DNA from: JAJYTL01 sp046705265
GTDB taxonomy: Bacteria; Pseudomonadota; Alphaproteobacteria; Ferrovibrionales; Ferrovibrionaceae
Length of the DNA: 63,449 bases
NCBI GenBank assembly: GCA_046705265.1
Contig: JBJKQL010000052.1
Location: 1 to 63,449, forward strand
Reading direction: 5' to 3'
This document shows positions 8,703-17,862 of this stretch, in pieces. The notes under the pieces are model-generated. The model was given only the letters and a program-made list of their open reading frames with translations, had not been told where the DNA came from and did not search any database. The position numbers and the translations under genes are program-made. The number at the start of each line of letters is the position of its first letter. Positions within the stretch are counted from its first letter, which is position 1.

Positions 8703-9629
8703 GTGTCACAAATGACGCCACGACGCGGCGATTCGCGCGGGATCGTGGTTTGGATCGCTGCGCTGGCCGTGGTCTGGGGTCTGTTCTGGCCGATCAGCAA
8801 GGTGGCGCTTTCAGCGATTCCGATCCTGAGTTTTCGTGCGTTCTGTGCTCTTGCGGGGGCCGCCGGCCTATTCTCGCTCTCCATTTTTCGCCGGCAGCGT
8901 CTTCGCATCGCGCCCGGTGAGTTCGGCCACGTGGTGCTTGCTGCGCTGTTCAACGTCACCGGCTGGTTCTGGTTTTCGGCCGTCGGTCTCACGCTCTTGC
9001 CCTCAGGCCGCGCCGCGCTTCTCGCCTATTCGGCGCCGCTGTGGGTGTTCCTTATCGCTGTTCCGATTTTGGGCGAGCCGATCAGTGGGCGACGATTGCT
9101 CGGCCTTGGTTTTGGTCTTGGTGGTATCGCGCTGCTCGGCACCGGCGGCTTTACTGAAGCGCAGAACGCCATGGGCGGCATTTTGGCCATGTTGGGTGGT
9201 GCGCTCTGTCTCGCCGCCGGAACGGTGTGGCAGAAACGTGTTCTATGGCGGACACCGCTTCTGAGCTTGACCGCTTGGCAGCTCCTGATTGGCGGTCTAC
9301 CACTAACAGCGGCTGCCTTATGCACTGATCTATATCGCGTGCATGGGGTTTCGGATGTAGTTATGCTTGCCACCGCATATACGGTGGTTTTCGGCATCGT
9401 GTTCGGTTATTATGCCTGGTTCCGGATTATCGCGGCCGTCTCGGTCGAAGTCGCAACGCTTTCGACCCTGGTGATTCCGGTGATCGGAGTGGGGTCGGGG
9501 GCTCTGCTGTTGGGTGAAGTATTGGGCTTGCGCGAAGTTGCCGCAACGGTTCTTATCGTCTCGGCACTCGCTACGATTCGCCGATCGGAGCCGGTGGCGG
9601 CCCAGGGGGAACGAACGCCAGCAGATTAA
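8703..9629 (+). CDS. EamA/DMT-family transporter
   Basis: A 308-residue inner-membrane protein with about ten hydrophobic helices in two EamA repeats (first IAALAVVWGLFWPISKVALS; second beginning near GGILAMLGGALCLAAGTVWQ). The substrate is unknown; family members export amino acids or metabolites. Two starts are possible, GTG 8703 and ATG 8712, with no clear ribosome site for either. It begins 11 bases after gcdH and 17 bases before the next methyltransferase, so the three probably form one transcript. Confidence 0.82.
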   Translation: MSQMTPRRGDSRGIVVWIAALAVVWGLFWPISKVALSAIPILSFRAFCALAGAAGLFSLSIFRRQRLRIAPGEFGHVVLAALFNVTGWFWFSAVGLTLLPSGRAALLAYSAPLWVFLIAVPILGEPISGRRLLGLGFGLGGIALLGTGGFTEAQNAMGGILAMLGGALCLAAGTVWQKRVLWRTPLLSLTAWQLLIGGLPLTAAALCTDLYRVHGVSDVVMLATAYTVVFGIVFGYYAWFRIIAAVSVEVATLSTLVIPVIGVGSGALLLGEVLGLREVAATVLIVSALATIRRSEPVAAQGERTPAD

Positions 9630-9646
9630 CGGTCAAGAAGGACATC

Positions 9647-10336
9647 ATGGAACTTGAGGCAGTTCTAAAAGCCTATCGGCGGACCGCGCCTTATTACGAT
9701 GCGGTGTTTGGTGTGCTTCTTGGGCCGGGCCGCCGCCGCACGGTTCAGCTCGCCAATCGCCTGAGAGGCCACCGACTTCTCGAAGTCGGAGTGGGCACCG
9801 GGCTCTCTCTGTCGCGCTATAGGCCTGATTTCAGAATCGTCGGCATCGACGTGTCGGAGGAGATGCTCTCCAGGGCGCACGAGCGGGTCGCCGCCAAAGG
9901 CCTCACCAATGTTGAGGCGCTCTACAACATGGACGCGGAGAACCTTGCGTTTGCCGACGATTCTTTCGACATCGTTTGCGCCATGTACGTGGCATCCGTG
10001 GTGCCGCATCCGGCGCGGCTCTTGAGCGAATTGCAGCGGGTGTGCAAGCCGGAAGGCCATATCCTCATTGTCAACCATTTCGCCAAGCCCGGCGGCGTCC
10101 GCGGTTTTGTCGAGCATCGGCTTGCTGGGCAGGCGACGCGCCTTGGCTGGCATCCGGATTTTGCGCTTGAGCCTTTCCTCAAGCCGGGTTCGGCAGAAGT
10201 GGTGGCCAGCTGGGAGGCGCCACCGTTGCGACTCTTCACCATTCTTCAATGCCGAAACGGCAAACTTACCGGTGCTCGCGCCGCCGAAGCAGAGCCACCT
10301 GCGCGCCGCGTCGCCGGTGGGCGGATGGGGCGATAG
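9647..10336 (+). CDS. class I methyltransferase, PmtA-like (phosphatidylethanolamine N-methyltransferase candidate)
   Basis: A 229-residue SAM-dependent methyltransferase. The SAM loop is LLEVGVGTGLSLSRY (residues about 44-58), motif II IVGIDVSEEMLSRA, and a post-core NHF motif occurs in ILIVNHFAKPGG. The N-terminal AYRRTAPYYDAVFGVLLGPG resembles alphaproteobacterial PmtA, which methylates phosphatidylethanolamine at the membrane face. UbiE/COQ5-type enzymes are the alternative. It probably shares a transcript with the upstream EamA transporter gene. The substrate is inference. Confidence 0.7.
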   Translation: MELEAVLKAYRRTAPYYDAVFGVLLGPGRRRTVQLANRLRGHRLLEVGVGTGLSLSRYRPDFRIVGIDVSEEMLSRAHERVAAKGLTNVEALYNMDAENLAFADDSFDIVCAMYVASVVPHPARLLSELQRVCKPEGHILIVNHFAKPGGVRGFVEHRLAGQATRLGWHPDFALEPFLKPGSAEVVASWEAPPLRLFTILQCRNGKLTGARAAEAEPPARRVAGGRMGR

Positions 10337-10388
10337 AGCAAGATCAAAGATGTGCCGACGCCCGCCGCTTGGCTGCTATAAGGCGGCT

Positions 10389-11288
10389 TCATTTGGTGCG
10401 GCGGCTTTCCCGGATCAAGTTGATAATTCCGGAAAAGTCCATGCCGGCCCGGCCTGAGGCAAGCATGCTGTCGTAGAGTTGTGCCGCGCGTGCGGTGAGG
10501 GGCGCGGCGGTCGCGGTCTGCTCGGCCGCCGCTTCGGCGAGCTTCAGGTCCTTCAGCATCATGGCGGCCGTGAATCCAGCCTGATAGTTGCGGTTTGCGG
10601 GCGAGGTCGGCACTGGCCCCGGCACAGGGCAATAACTTGTCAAGGACCAGCACTGGCCAGATGACTTTGAGCTGATATCGAAGAGCTTTTGGTGATCGAG
10701 ACCAAGCTTTTCGGCGAGCACGAAAGCCTCGCAGACCGCGATCATCGAGGCGCCGAGGATAAGGTTGTTGCAAACTTTTGCTGCCTGGCCGTTGCCGGCC
10801 GGGCCGGCATGCACGATGGTTTTACCCATGGCCTCAAGAATCGGCTTGGCGCGGGCGAAGGCGGAATCGGGCCCTCCGACCATGAACGTGAGGCTTGCGG
10901 CTTCAGCGCCGCCGACGCCGCCGGACACCGGGGCGTCGATCATCGCCATGCCGGCCCGTGCTGCAGCTTCGGCCACTTCCCTTGCGGTTGCGACGTCGAT
11001 GGTGGATGAATCGATGAGCAATGTTCCCTGGGTGACTGCGCGGATCAAGCCAGTCGGCCCTAGATAAACCTCGCGGACATGCTGGCCGGCGGGCAGCATG
11101 GTGATGACGATTTCGACCCCTTGCGCCGCGTCGTCAATGCCGCCCGCGGCGACGGCACCGGCTTCGACCACGGTTTTGAGTGCCGGCGCCGAGAGATCGA
11201 ACGCTTTCAGCCGATGTCCTGCCTTCAACAGATTCCGCGCCATCGGCCCACCCATGTTGCCAACGCCGATAAAGCCGATCTCTGCCAT
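10389..11288 (-). CDS. mmsB: 3-hydroxyisobutyrate dehydrogenase
   Basis: Oxidises 3-hydroxyisobutyrate to methylmalonate semialdehyde with NAD+ in valine breakdown. It shows the Rossmann motif GFIGVGNMGGPMARNL (residues 5-20), the substrate loop DAPVSGGVGGAEA (118-130) and the catalytic lysine in GNGQAAKVCNN (K171). It is 299 residues long, normal for the family. The start has a strong AAGGAGG site. It is downstream of the hydrolase and isobutyryl-CoA dehydrogenase genes on the same strand, which supports the valine role over other beta-hydroxyacid substrates. Confidence 0.9.
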   Translation of the reverse strand: MAEIGFIGVGNMGGPMARNLLKAGHRLKAFDLSAPALKTVVEAGAVAAGGIDDAAQGVEIVITMLPAGQHVREVYLGPTGLIRAVTQGTLLIDSSTIDVATAREVAEAAARAGMAMIDAPVSGGVGGAEAASLTFMVGGPDSAFARAKPILEAMGKTIVHAGPAGNGQAAKVCNNLILGASMIAVCEAFVLAEKLGLDHQKLFDISSKSSGQCWSLTSYCPVPGPVPTSPANRNYQAGFTAAMMLKDLKLAEAAAEQTATAAPLTARAAQLYDSMLASGRAGMDFSGIINLIRESRRTK

Positions 11289-11312
11289 CGCTTCCTCCTT
11301 ATCCCAAGACGT

Positions 11313-12389
11313 TCATTTTGAATCCCACTCGAAGACGAGCTCACCTTCCGGAGGCAGCGCGAAATAGCGCGCCACATCCGCGGCGGTGATGTCCGAGAGT
11401 GCCGCCGGCTGCCATTTCGGATTGCGGTCTTTGTCGATTACCTGTGCCCGGGTACCTTCATAGAAATCATGGCCCCGCACACAATGGGCCGCAATCCGCC
11501 ATTCGATCCGCATGCAGTCATCGAAGCTCTCGATCTTCCCCGCCCCGGCGATTTCGCGCAAGGTGACCTTGAGGCTGGTCGGCGATTTCTGGCGGATCGT
11601 GGCTGCGGCTTCCGCGGCGAACGTGCTGCCGTCTTCATCAAGCGCAGCTAGAATGCCCTCGACCGAAGCGCGGCCAAAGGCACGGTCGATGACCTTGCGA
11701 TGGACGATGAGCGAGGCTGGGCCCGGATCGGTGGCGAGCCTGGCGATCGCCGCCTCGACAGCCATGCGCGGATCGGCCGTCATCGACGCGGCGTGTAAGG
11801 CGGTCGTGATTTCGCCTCGCGCCGCGGACGGCATGTGATGGCTGCCGACGCCGACATAGATCGTATCCGCCGCGCGAAGCCGCGCGCCGGCCAGCGCAAG
11901 ATACATGCCGGTCTTTCCCGGCGCGCGGGACAAAAGGTAACTAGCGCCGACATCGGGAAAGAGGCCGATGCCGGTTTCGGGCATGGCGAATAGTGTATTT
12001 TCGGTAGTGATGCGGTGGCTGCCATGGGCCGAAATGCCCACCCCGCCGCCCATCACCGCACCGTCAAGGAACGCGACATAAGGCTTTGGAAAACGGCGGA
12101 TGCGCGCATTCATGCGATATTCGGCGCGAAAGAACTCGAACGGATAAGGATGTCCCCGCCGACCCTCCTCATAGAGTTGCCGGATGTCGCCGCCGGTGCA
12201 AAAGGCGCGGCTTCCAGTTCCCTGAAGCATCACCACCTGTACGTCAGGATTGCGTTCCCATGCGGCGAGCTGGGCGTCGACGGCAAGACACATCTCGGTC
12301 GAGAGCGCATTCATCGCCTGGGGACGATTCAACGTTACGAGGGCGAGTTTGCCCTGGATATCGAAAACAATGTCATCCTGTTCGGCCAT
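11313..12389 (-). CDS. 3-hydroxyisobutyryl-CoA hydrolase (enoyl-CoA hydratase family)
   Basis: Crotonase-fold enzyme that releases 3-hydroxyisobutyrate from its CoA ester in valine catabolism. The HIBCH signatures are present: ALVTLNRPQAMNALS, SRAFCTGGDIRQLYEEGRRG, the oxyanion stretch DGAVMGGGVGISAHGSHRI, and MPETGIGLFPDVGASYLLSR with the catalytic Glu/Asp pair. It is 358 residues long from MAEQDDIVF; an upstream in-frame start (12443) is possible, and an AAGGAG site lies about 16 bases before the chosen ATG. Its product feeds the downstream mmsB enzyme. Confidence 0.9.
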   Translation of the reverse strand: MAEQDDIVFDIQGKLALVTLNRPQAMNALSTEMCLAVDAQLAAWERNPDVQVVMLQGTGSRAFCTGGDIRQLYEEGRRGHPYPFEFFRAEYRMNARIRRFPKPYVAFLDGAVMGGGVGISAHGSHRITTENTLFAMPETGIGLFPDVGASYLLSRAPGKTGMYLALAGARLRAADTIYVGVGSHHMPSAARGEITTALHAASMTADPRMAVEAAIARLATDPGPASLIVHRKVIDRAFGRASVEGILAALDEDGSTFAAEAAATIRQKSPTSLKVTLREIAGAGKIESFDDCMRIEWRIAAHCVRGHDFYEGTRAQVIDKDRNPKWQPAALSDITAADVARYFALPPEGELVFEWDSK

Positions 12390-12439
12390 AATGATTGGTT
12401 TGCTGCTCCTTTGGATTGTCATTTGGCGTTTACGAGCGC

Positions 12440-13591
12440 TCAATCGATAACCAAGCCGGAAAGCAGACGGCGTGCGATGATGAGGCGCATGATCTCGTTG
12501 GTCCCTTCCAGGATTTGGTGCACGCGAAGGTCGCGTAAATAGCGTTCCAGCGGATAATCGCGGAGATAGCCGTAGCCGCCAAACATCTGCAAGGCCTCGT
12601 TCACGATGGTGAAGCTCGTGTCGGTGGCGAAGCGCTTTGCCATGGCGCAGGCGAGCGTGGCTTCTGCGTGGCCGGCGTCGAGCTTGGTTGCGGCGTCGTG
12701 CAAGAGAAGCCTGGCCGCCGTAAGATCGGTCAGCATGTCGGCGAGGCGGAATTGCAGCGTCTCGAAATCGGCGAGCGGTCGGCCGAATTGGCGGCGTTCG
12801 AGAAGATGGGCGCGGGCAAGGCCGAGCGCGGCGCGCGCGGCGCCGATCGAACAGGCGCCGATATTCAGCCGTCCGCCATCAAGACCCATCATTGCGATCT
12901 TGAATCCTTCGCCCTCGCGGCCAAGACAATTCACCATCGGAACGCGGCAATTCTCGAAGATCACCATGGCGGTCGGCTGAGAATTCCAGCCGAGTTTTCG
13001 TTCCTGGGCTCCGAACGAAAGCCCGGGGGTTCCGCTTTCGATCACCAGCGCCGAAATGCCCTTCGGTCCGGCCTCACCGGTCCGCACCATCGCAACATAG
13101 ATGTCCGATCGTCCGCCGCCCGAGATGAAGGCCTTGGTGCCATTCAACACATAGTGATCGCCATTCTGCGCGGCGCGGGTCGCGAGCGCCGCCGCGTCCG
13201 AACCGGCGCCAGGCTCGGTTAGGCAATAACTTGAAAAATGTTCCATGCTGCAGAGTTTCGGCAGGAACCGTCGCCGCGTCGCCTCGGTCCCAAACCGGTC
13301 GATCATCCAGGCGGCCATATTATGGATTGAAATATAGGCTGCCGTGGAGGGACAGGCTGCGGCAAGTTCCTCGAAAATGATTACGGCATCGAGGCGTGAG
13401 AGGCCGGCGCCGCCGACATCGTCGCGCACGTAAATGCCGGCGAAACCAAGGTCGGCCGCGCGCCTCAGCGTGGCCTCGGGGAATATCTTTTCCTCGTCCC
13501 AACGCGCGGCGTGTGGTGCCATTTCGTTTGCCGCGAAGTCACGAGCAAGCGCCTGGAAAGCGCGCTCCGCTTCGCTCAACTCGAAATTCAT
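12440..13591 (-). CDS. isobutyryl-CoA dehydrogenase (acyl-CoA dehydrogenase family)
   Basis: A flavoenzyme oxidising isobutyryl-CoA to methacrylyl-CoA. The fold elements are SYCLTEPGAGSDAAALATRA, QPTAMVIFENCRVP, the arginine-containing RRQFGRPLADFETLQFRLAD, and the catalytic glutamate in HQILEGTNEIMRLIIARRLL, the short/branched-chain type ending. It is 383 residues from MNFELSEAE, with GGAGG 8 bases before the ATG. It heads the three-gene valine set (dehydrogenase, hydrolase, mmsB). A methacrylyl-CoA hydratase and a methylmalonate-semialdehyde dehydrogenase would be needed too and are not in the window. Confidence 0.88.
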   Translation of the reverse strand: MNFELSEAERAFQALARDFAANEMAPHAARWDEEKIFPEATLRRAADLGFAGIYVRDDVGGAGLSRLDAVIIFEELAAACPSTAAYISIHNMAAWMIDRFGTEATRRRFLPKLCSMEHFSSYCLTEPGAGSDAAALATRAAQNGDHYVLNGTKAFISGGGRSDIYVAMVRTGEAGPKGISALVIESGTPGLSFGAQERKLGWNSQPTAMVIFENCRVPMVNCLGREGEGFKIAMMGLDGGRLNIGACSIGAARAALGLARAHLLERRQFGRPLADFETLQFRLADMLTDLTAARLLLHDAATKLDAGHAEATLACAMAKRFATDTSFTIVNEALQMFGGYGYLRDYPLERYLRDLRVHQILEGTNEIMRLIIARRLLSGLVID

Positions 13592-13631
13592 CCGTCCATC
13601 CTCCGGCCGTTTCGCTTCTTCGCCGTTGTCC

Positions 13632-15194
13632 TCAAGCTGACTGGTCCACAGCCTGCCAATACCGCGCACGAATCTCGCGCTTCAATATCTTACCGATCGG
13701 GCTGCGTGGCAGCGCGTCGCGAAATTCGACCGCGCTCAGGCGCTGCGTCTTGCCAAGCCGCACATTGGCCCAGTTGCGCAATTCGTCCGGTAAAATCCGA
13801 GCGGCCGCCCTTGGCACTACGAGCGCGAGCGGCGTTTCGCCCCAGCGTTCGCTCGGCACCGCGATGACAGCGACGTCGGCGACCTCCGGATGGCTTGAGA
13901 GTACGGCCTCGAGGTCGGCGGCATAGACGTTGAATCCGTCTGAAATGATCATGTCCTTCTTGCGATCGAGCAGAATCAGAAAACCGTCTTCGTCGAAGCG
14001 GCCGAGATCGCCGCTGCGGAAGAACAAAGAGCCATCTTTATCGCGCCAGAAAATCTCCGCGGTCTTGTCAGGCCGCTTGTGATAGCCGGACATCATGCTG
14101 TCGGAGCGGCCGACGATCTCGCCGACGGCGCCTTGTGGCAATTCTCGGCCGGTCTCGTCGATGACCTTCATCTGGACGGTTGCTGGCGGCGGGCCGACGG
14201 TGTGTAGCTTGTCGGGATGGGCGCGGGCGTCGAGCACGGTGCTGCCGCCGCCCTCGGTCAAGCCGTAGATCTCGACTAGGTCGCCCGGCCAACGGTCAAG
14301 AATCGCCTGCTTGATCTCGCGGCGAAGCGGCGCGCTGGTCGAGAGCTTCAATCTAAAATGAGAAAGATCGAAACGGTCGAAGTCTGGATCAGATAGCACG
14401 CGTTGATATTGCACGGGCACCAGCATGGCATGGGTAACCTTGTGTGCCTCGGAAAGTTCGAGGAAACGGCGGGCGTCGAACTTGTTCATGATCACGGCAG
14501 TGCCGCCGAGGCCGAGCGTCGGCAACAGCGCGACCAGGGTGGTGTTGGAATAAAGCGGGGTGGAGACCAAGGTTACCGCATCCGCGCCGATACCGAATGC
14601 CCCGAGCCTCTGGACGTGGCCAAACCGCAATGCATGGTCGTGGACAATGCCCTTTGGCTCGCCCGTGGTACCGGAGGAATAGATGATGTTGAAGGGATCC
14701 TCCGGCCGGATCGTCACCTTGGGCGGCACGTCCAAAGCGGGATCAAGCCAGGCTTCGAAATCCAGCCACTCCCCTGCGCTGAAGTCGAAAGCAATGCGGT
14801 GCAGATGGCGAAACCGCTCGGCGAAATGCTCGATCAGGGGGTGCATAACGTCCGACACCGCGAGAAGCTTAACCTCCGAATCGACGATCATCTTTTCCAG
14901 TGCGGCGGTCGAGGCCATTGTGGAAAGCGGCACGACGCAAGCGCCGGCGCGAAGCGCGCCGATGAAAAGCTCGCAATAGCGCAGCGAGGGTGTGGCTAGG
15001 ACGGCGACCTTGTCGCCTGATCCGAGGTCGAACGCGCCAAGCGCAGCTGCAGCCCGGCTCACGCGCTGATCGAACTCTCGCCAGTTTTCCACCTTGCTGT
15101 CATCGCCGATCAGGGCGAGTTTGGCGGGTGTTTTGCGTGCCGCTTGTGCAATCAGACTTGGCAGGTCGATGAAGGCGTCTATGGCAAGGGTCAT
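13632..15194 (-). CDS. acyl-CoA ligase (ANL superfamily)
   Basis: A 520-residue AMP-forming ligase activating a carboxylic acid to its CoA ester. The P-loop is IIYSSGTTGEPKGIVHDH, A5 is IYGLTEGGGST, A7/A8 are FFRSGDLGRFDEDGFLILLD and RKKDMIISDGFNVYAADLEA, and the A10 lysine is in SPIGKILKREIR. The substrate is unknown; its place 40 bases upstream of the isobutyryl-CoA dehydrogenase gene on the same strand suggests a short or branched acid. The start is MTLAIDAF; the extension to 15311 runs into the hemB promoter region and lacks homology. Confidence 0.85.
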   Translation of the reverse strand: MTLAIDAFIDLPSLIAQAARKTPAKLALIGDDSKVENWREFDQRVSRAAAALGAFDLGSGDKVAVLATPSLRYCELFIGALRAGACVVPLSTMASTAALEKMIVDSEVKLLAVSDVMHPLIEHFAERFRHLHRIAFDFSAGEWLDFEAWLDPALDVPPKVTIRPEDPFNIIYSSGTTGEPKGIVHDHALRFGHVQRLGAFGIGADAVTLVSTPLYSNTTLVALLPTLGLGGTAVIMNKFDARRFLELSEAHKVTHAMLVPVQYQRVLSDPDFDRFDLSHFRLKLSTSAPLRREIKQAILDRWPGDLVEIYGLTEGGGSTVLDARAHPDKLHTVGPPPATVQMKVIDETGRELPQGAVGEIVGRSDSMMSGYHKRPDKTAEIFWRDKDGSLFFRSGDLGRFDEDGFLILLDRKKDMIISDGFNVYAADLEAVLSSHPEVADVAVIAVPSERWGETPLALVVPRAAARILPDELRNWANVRLGKTQRLSAVEFRDALPRSPIGKILKREIRARYWQAVDQSA

Positions 15195-15365
15195 GGCGTG
15201 TCCCAGGATTCTTAAAGTGTTACCAGCCGGCGGCAGCGTGATCGAAAAGGCTATCGGCACGAACCAGCCAAGACCAAGAAGAATCTCAAGTGGCGTCCCA
15301 GCACATTGCAAGCGTTCGCCTCGCGGCCTAGTATCCGGACTTTACCGTGCCTGGAGGTTCGTCTG

Positions 15366-16439
15366 ATGGTGGATCGCCCGCTTTCTTTCCGCAAGCCAGC
15401 TATCCCGCCCGTGGTGCAGCCGGAAATCGCCGATTCACCCGACCTTGCAGCCGGCTTTCCGCGAACGCGGCTTCGCCGCAACCGGCGTTATGAATGGTCA
15501 CGCCGCATGGTGGCGGAAAGCCGGCTTGAGGCTGCCGATCTGATCTGGCCAGTCTTCATCCACGAGGGCGAGAATAGGGCCGAAGCGGTGCCTTCTATGC
15601 CCGGTGTCGAGCGGCTGACCATTGATCTTCTTGTCGAGCGTGCGGCCGGAGCAAAGGCGCTTGGTATTCCTTGCATCGCACTCTTTCCCGTGGTGCCGGC
15701 GGAACGGAAAACGCCGGATGGTGCCGAGGCGATACGACCTGACAATCTGGTCTGCCGCGCGCTTAGGGCGTTGAAATCGGAGGTGCCCGACATCGGCTTG
15801 CTCTGTGACGTCGCGCTCGATCCCTTCACCAGCCATGGCCATGACGGCGTGATTATCGACGGTGATGTGGCGAATGATGAAACGGTGAAAATTCTTGTTG
15901 CCCAGGCTTTGGTGCAGGCTGAGGCGGGGGCCGATATCCTCGCCCCTTCCGACATGATGGACGGACGCATCGGCGCCATCCGCGCCGCCCTTGAGGCGGC
16001 TGGATTCCGCGACAAGCAGATCATGGCCTATGCGGCTAAATACGCTTCCGTTTTCTATGGTCCGTTCCGTAGCGCCGTGGGCTCTGCCGGCAACCTCGCC
16101 AAGGGTTCGAAACGCACTTATCAGATGGACCCGGCCAATACCGACGAAGCGTTGCGTGAGGTCGCGCTCGACATCGCCGAGGGGGCGGATATGGTGATGG
16201 TCAAGCCCGGCATGCCCTATCTTGACATCTGCTGGCGGGTGAAGGAAACCTTTGGCATGCCTACATTTGCCTATCAGGTCTCCGGCGAATATTCGATGCT
16301 GAAGACCGCATCCGAAGCCGGCTGGCTCGATGCCGAAGGCGTGATGATGGAAAGCCTCCTTGGCTTCAAACGCGCCGGGTGCGACGGGATTCTCACTTAT
16401 TTTGCGCTTGATGCGGCGAGGCGGCTGAAACACGCCTGA
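15366..16439 (+). CDS. hemB: delta-aminolevulinic acid dehydratase (porphobilinogen synthase), Mg-type
   Basis: Condenses two 5-aminolevulinate molecules into porphobilinogen in tetrapyrrole synthesis. The Schiff-base lysines are K225 (AYAAKYASVFYGPFR) and K280 (MVMVKPGMPYLDI). The metal segment reads DVALDPFTSHGHDG (148-161): the cysteines of Zn-dependent enzymes are replaced by Ala and Asp, as in Mg-dependent HemB. It is 357 residues long. A GGAGG site precedes the ATG at 15366. It is divergent from the acyl-CoA ligase gene and has no heme gene beside it. Confidence 0.96.
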   Translation: MVDRPLSFRKPAIPPVVQPEIADSPDLAAGFPRTRLRRNRRYEWSRRMVAESRLEAADLIWPVFIHEGENRAEAVPSMPGVERLTIDLLVERAAGAKALGIPCIALFPVVPAERKTPDGAEAIRPDNLVCRALRALKSEVPDIGLLCDVALDPFTSHGHDGVIIDGDVANDETVKILVAQALVQAEAGADILAPSDMMDGRIGAIRAALEAAGFRDKQIMAYAAKYASVFYGPFRSAVGSAGNLAKGSKRTYQMDPANTDEALREVALDIAEGADMVMVKPGMPYLDICWRVKETFGMPTFAYQVSGEYSMLKTASEAGWLDAEGVMMESLLGFKRAGCDGILTYFALDAARRLKHA

Positions 16440-16468
16440 TAGACGGCTGGCGGTCTCCCTGATCCTAT

Positions 16469-16513
16469 GGTTGCGTGGCGCTTCCGCCTCGTTTATGAGG
16501 GCGGAAGGCAACC
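16469..16513. other. bulged inverted repeat downstream of hemB
   Basis: CTTCCGCC (16481-16488) pairs with GGCGGAAG (16500-16507) around an 11-base loop, and outer arms GGTTGC (16469-16474) and GCAACC (16508-16513) extend it across a one-sided bulge. There is no T-run, so it is at best a weak terminator or a structured 3' end of the hemB transcript. Confidence 0.4.
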
Positions 16514-16611
16514 TGTGCCTATTGGCCGGGGAATTGTTAGGATGTGCCGTCCGCCGCGGATATGGCGGTGGCTATTGGCGCGCGACGATCCGCTTATGAA
16601 GGAGAAGTATC

Positions 16612-17823
16612 GTGCAAGATGCGTCTCGCGGCAACCTAGGGCCGCTAAAGGGCGTTACCGTCCTGGACCTGACGCGCGTGCTAGCCGGACCATTTTGCAC
16701 CCTGATGCTGGGTGATATGGGGGCCGAGGTGATCAAGGTCGAGGAGCCCGGCAAGGGCGATGATTCGCGCGCCTTCGGTCCGCCCTTCGTCGGTGACGAA
16801 GCCGCCTACTATCTCTCGATCAACCGCAACAAGAAGAGCATTACCCTCAATCTCAAGAGTCCCCGCGGCAAGGAGGTGCTACGCCGGCTGATCAAAGAGG
16901 CCGACGTCTTGGTCGAGAACTTCCGTCCCGGCACGATGGAAAAGCTCGGCTTCGGCTATGGCTCGCTGAAGGACGAGCGGCCCGATCTGGTCTATTGCTC
17001 GATTTCAGGCTTCGGCAGCGACGGACCCGATGCCGGAAGGCCAGGCTACGATCTGATCGTGCAAGGCGAAAGCGGTATCATGGACCTCACCGGTGATCCG
17101 GCAGGCTTGCCGATCAAGGTCGGCACACCCGTCGCCGATCTGGTTTCCGGGATGATGGCGGCGCAGGGCATCACGCTTGCGCTGTTTGCACGCGAGCGCA
17201 CCGGCCGCGGCCAATATGTCGAGGTCGCCATGCTCGACGCGATGGCTTCGTTGCTCACCTATAACGCCGGCATTTTCTTCGCCACGGGCAAGAGTCCCGC
17301 GCGACGCGGCAATCAGCATGCGACCATTGTGCCCTACGAGACCTTCCACGCCGCCGATGGCTACGTGAATATCGCCGCGGCGAACGATTCGCTGTTCAAC
17401 AAGCTTTGCGAGGTGATCGAACGCCCCGATCTCGCCATGGACCCGCGCTTCGACAAGGCACCGAAGCGGGTCGAGAATCGCGCCGTCCTGATCCCGCTTT
17501 TGAACGAGATCGTCGCGACCAGGTCGCGAGCGGAATGGATCGCGCGCTTGAGCGCGGCTGGCATCCCGTGCGGCCAGATTCGCACGGTTGCCGAGGTCTG
17601 CGAAAGTCCGCAGCTGCTTTCCCGCGGTATGATCGTCGAGCAGGCGCATACGAGTGCCGGCACGATCAAGACCATGGGGCCGCCGATCAAGCTCGGCGAT
17701 ACGCCGGCCGCCATCCATCTCGCGCCGCCGACCCTGGGCGAGCATACGGCGGAAATTCTCACCGGCAGGCTCGGCCTTTCGGCCGCCGAGATCGAAGAAC
17801 TCAAGGCGAACGGTGCGATCTGA
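16612..17823 (+). CDS. class III CoA-transferase (CaiB/BaiF family)
   Basis: A 403-residue family III CoA-transferase that moves CoA between carboxylic acids through a mixed anhydride at an active-site aspartate, here probably the Asp in YVEVAMLDAMAS. The N-terminal VLDLTRVLAGPFCTLMLGDMG and the ENFRPGTMEKLGFGY motif are typical. The exact acid pair cannot be read from the sequence. Translation starts at GTG 16612 with AAGGAG 8 bases upstream. It follows hemB after a 172-base gap and converges on the beta-hydroxyacid dehydrogenase gene. Confidence 0.87.
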   Translation: MQDASRGNLGPLKGVTVLDLTRVLAGPFCTLMLGDMGAEVIKVEEPGKGDDSRAFGPPFVGDEAAYYLSINRNKKSITLNLKSPRGKEVLRRLIKEADVLVENFRPGTMEKLGFGYGSLKDERPDLVYCSISGFGSDGPDAGRPGYDLIVQGESGIMDLTGDPAGLPIKVGTPVADLVSGMMAAQGITLALFARERTGRGQYVEVAMLDAMASLLTYNAGIFFATGKSPARRGNQHATIVPYETFHAADGYVNIAAANDSLFNKLCEVIERPDLAMDPRFDKAPKRVENRAVLIPLLNEIVATRSRAEWIARLSAAGIPCGQIRTVAEVCESPQLLSRGMIVEQAHTSAGTIKTMGPPIKLGDTPAAIHLAPPTLGEHTAEILTGRLGLSAAEIEELKANGAI

Positions 17824-17862
17824 CGCCAAATCTCGCTCCGCCCGGACCGACAAGAGGCGGTG

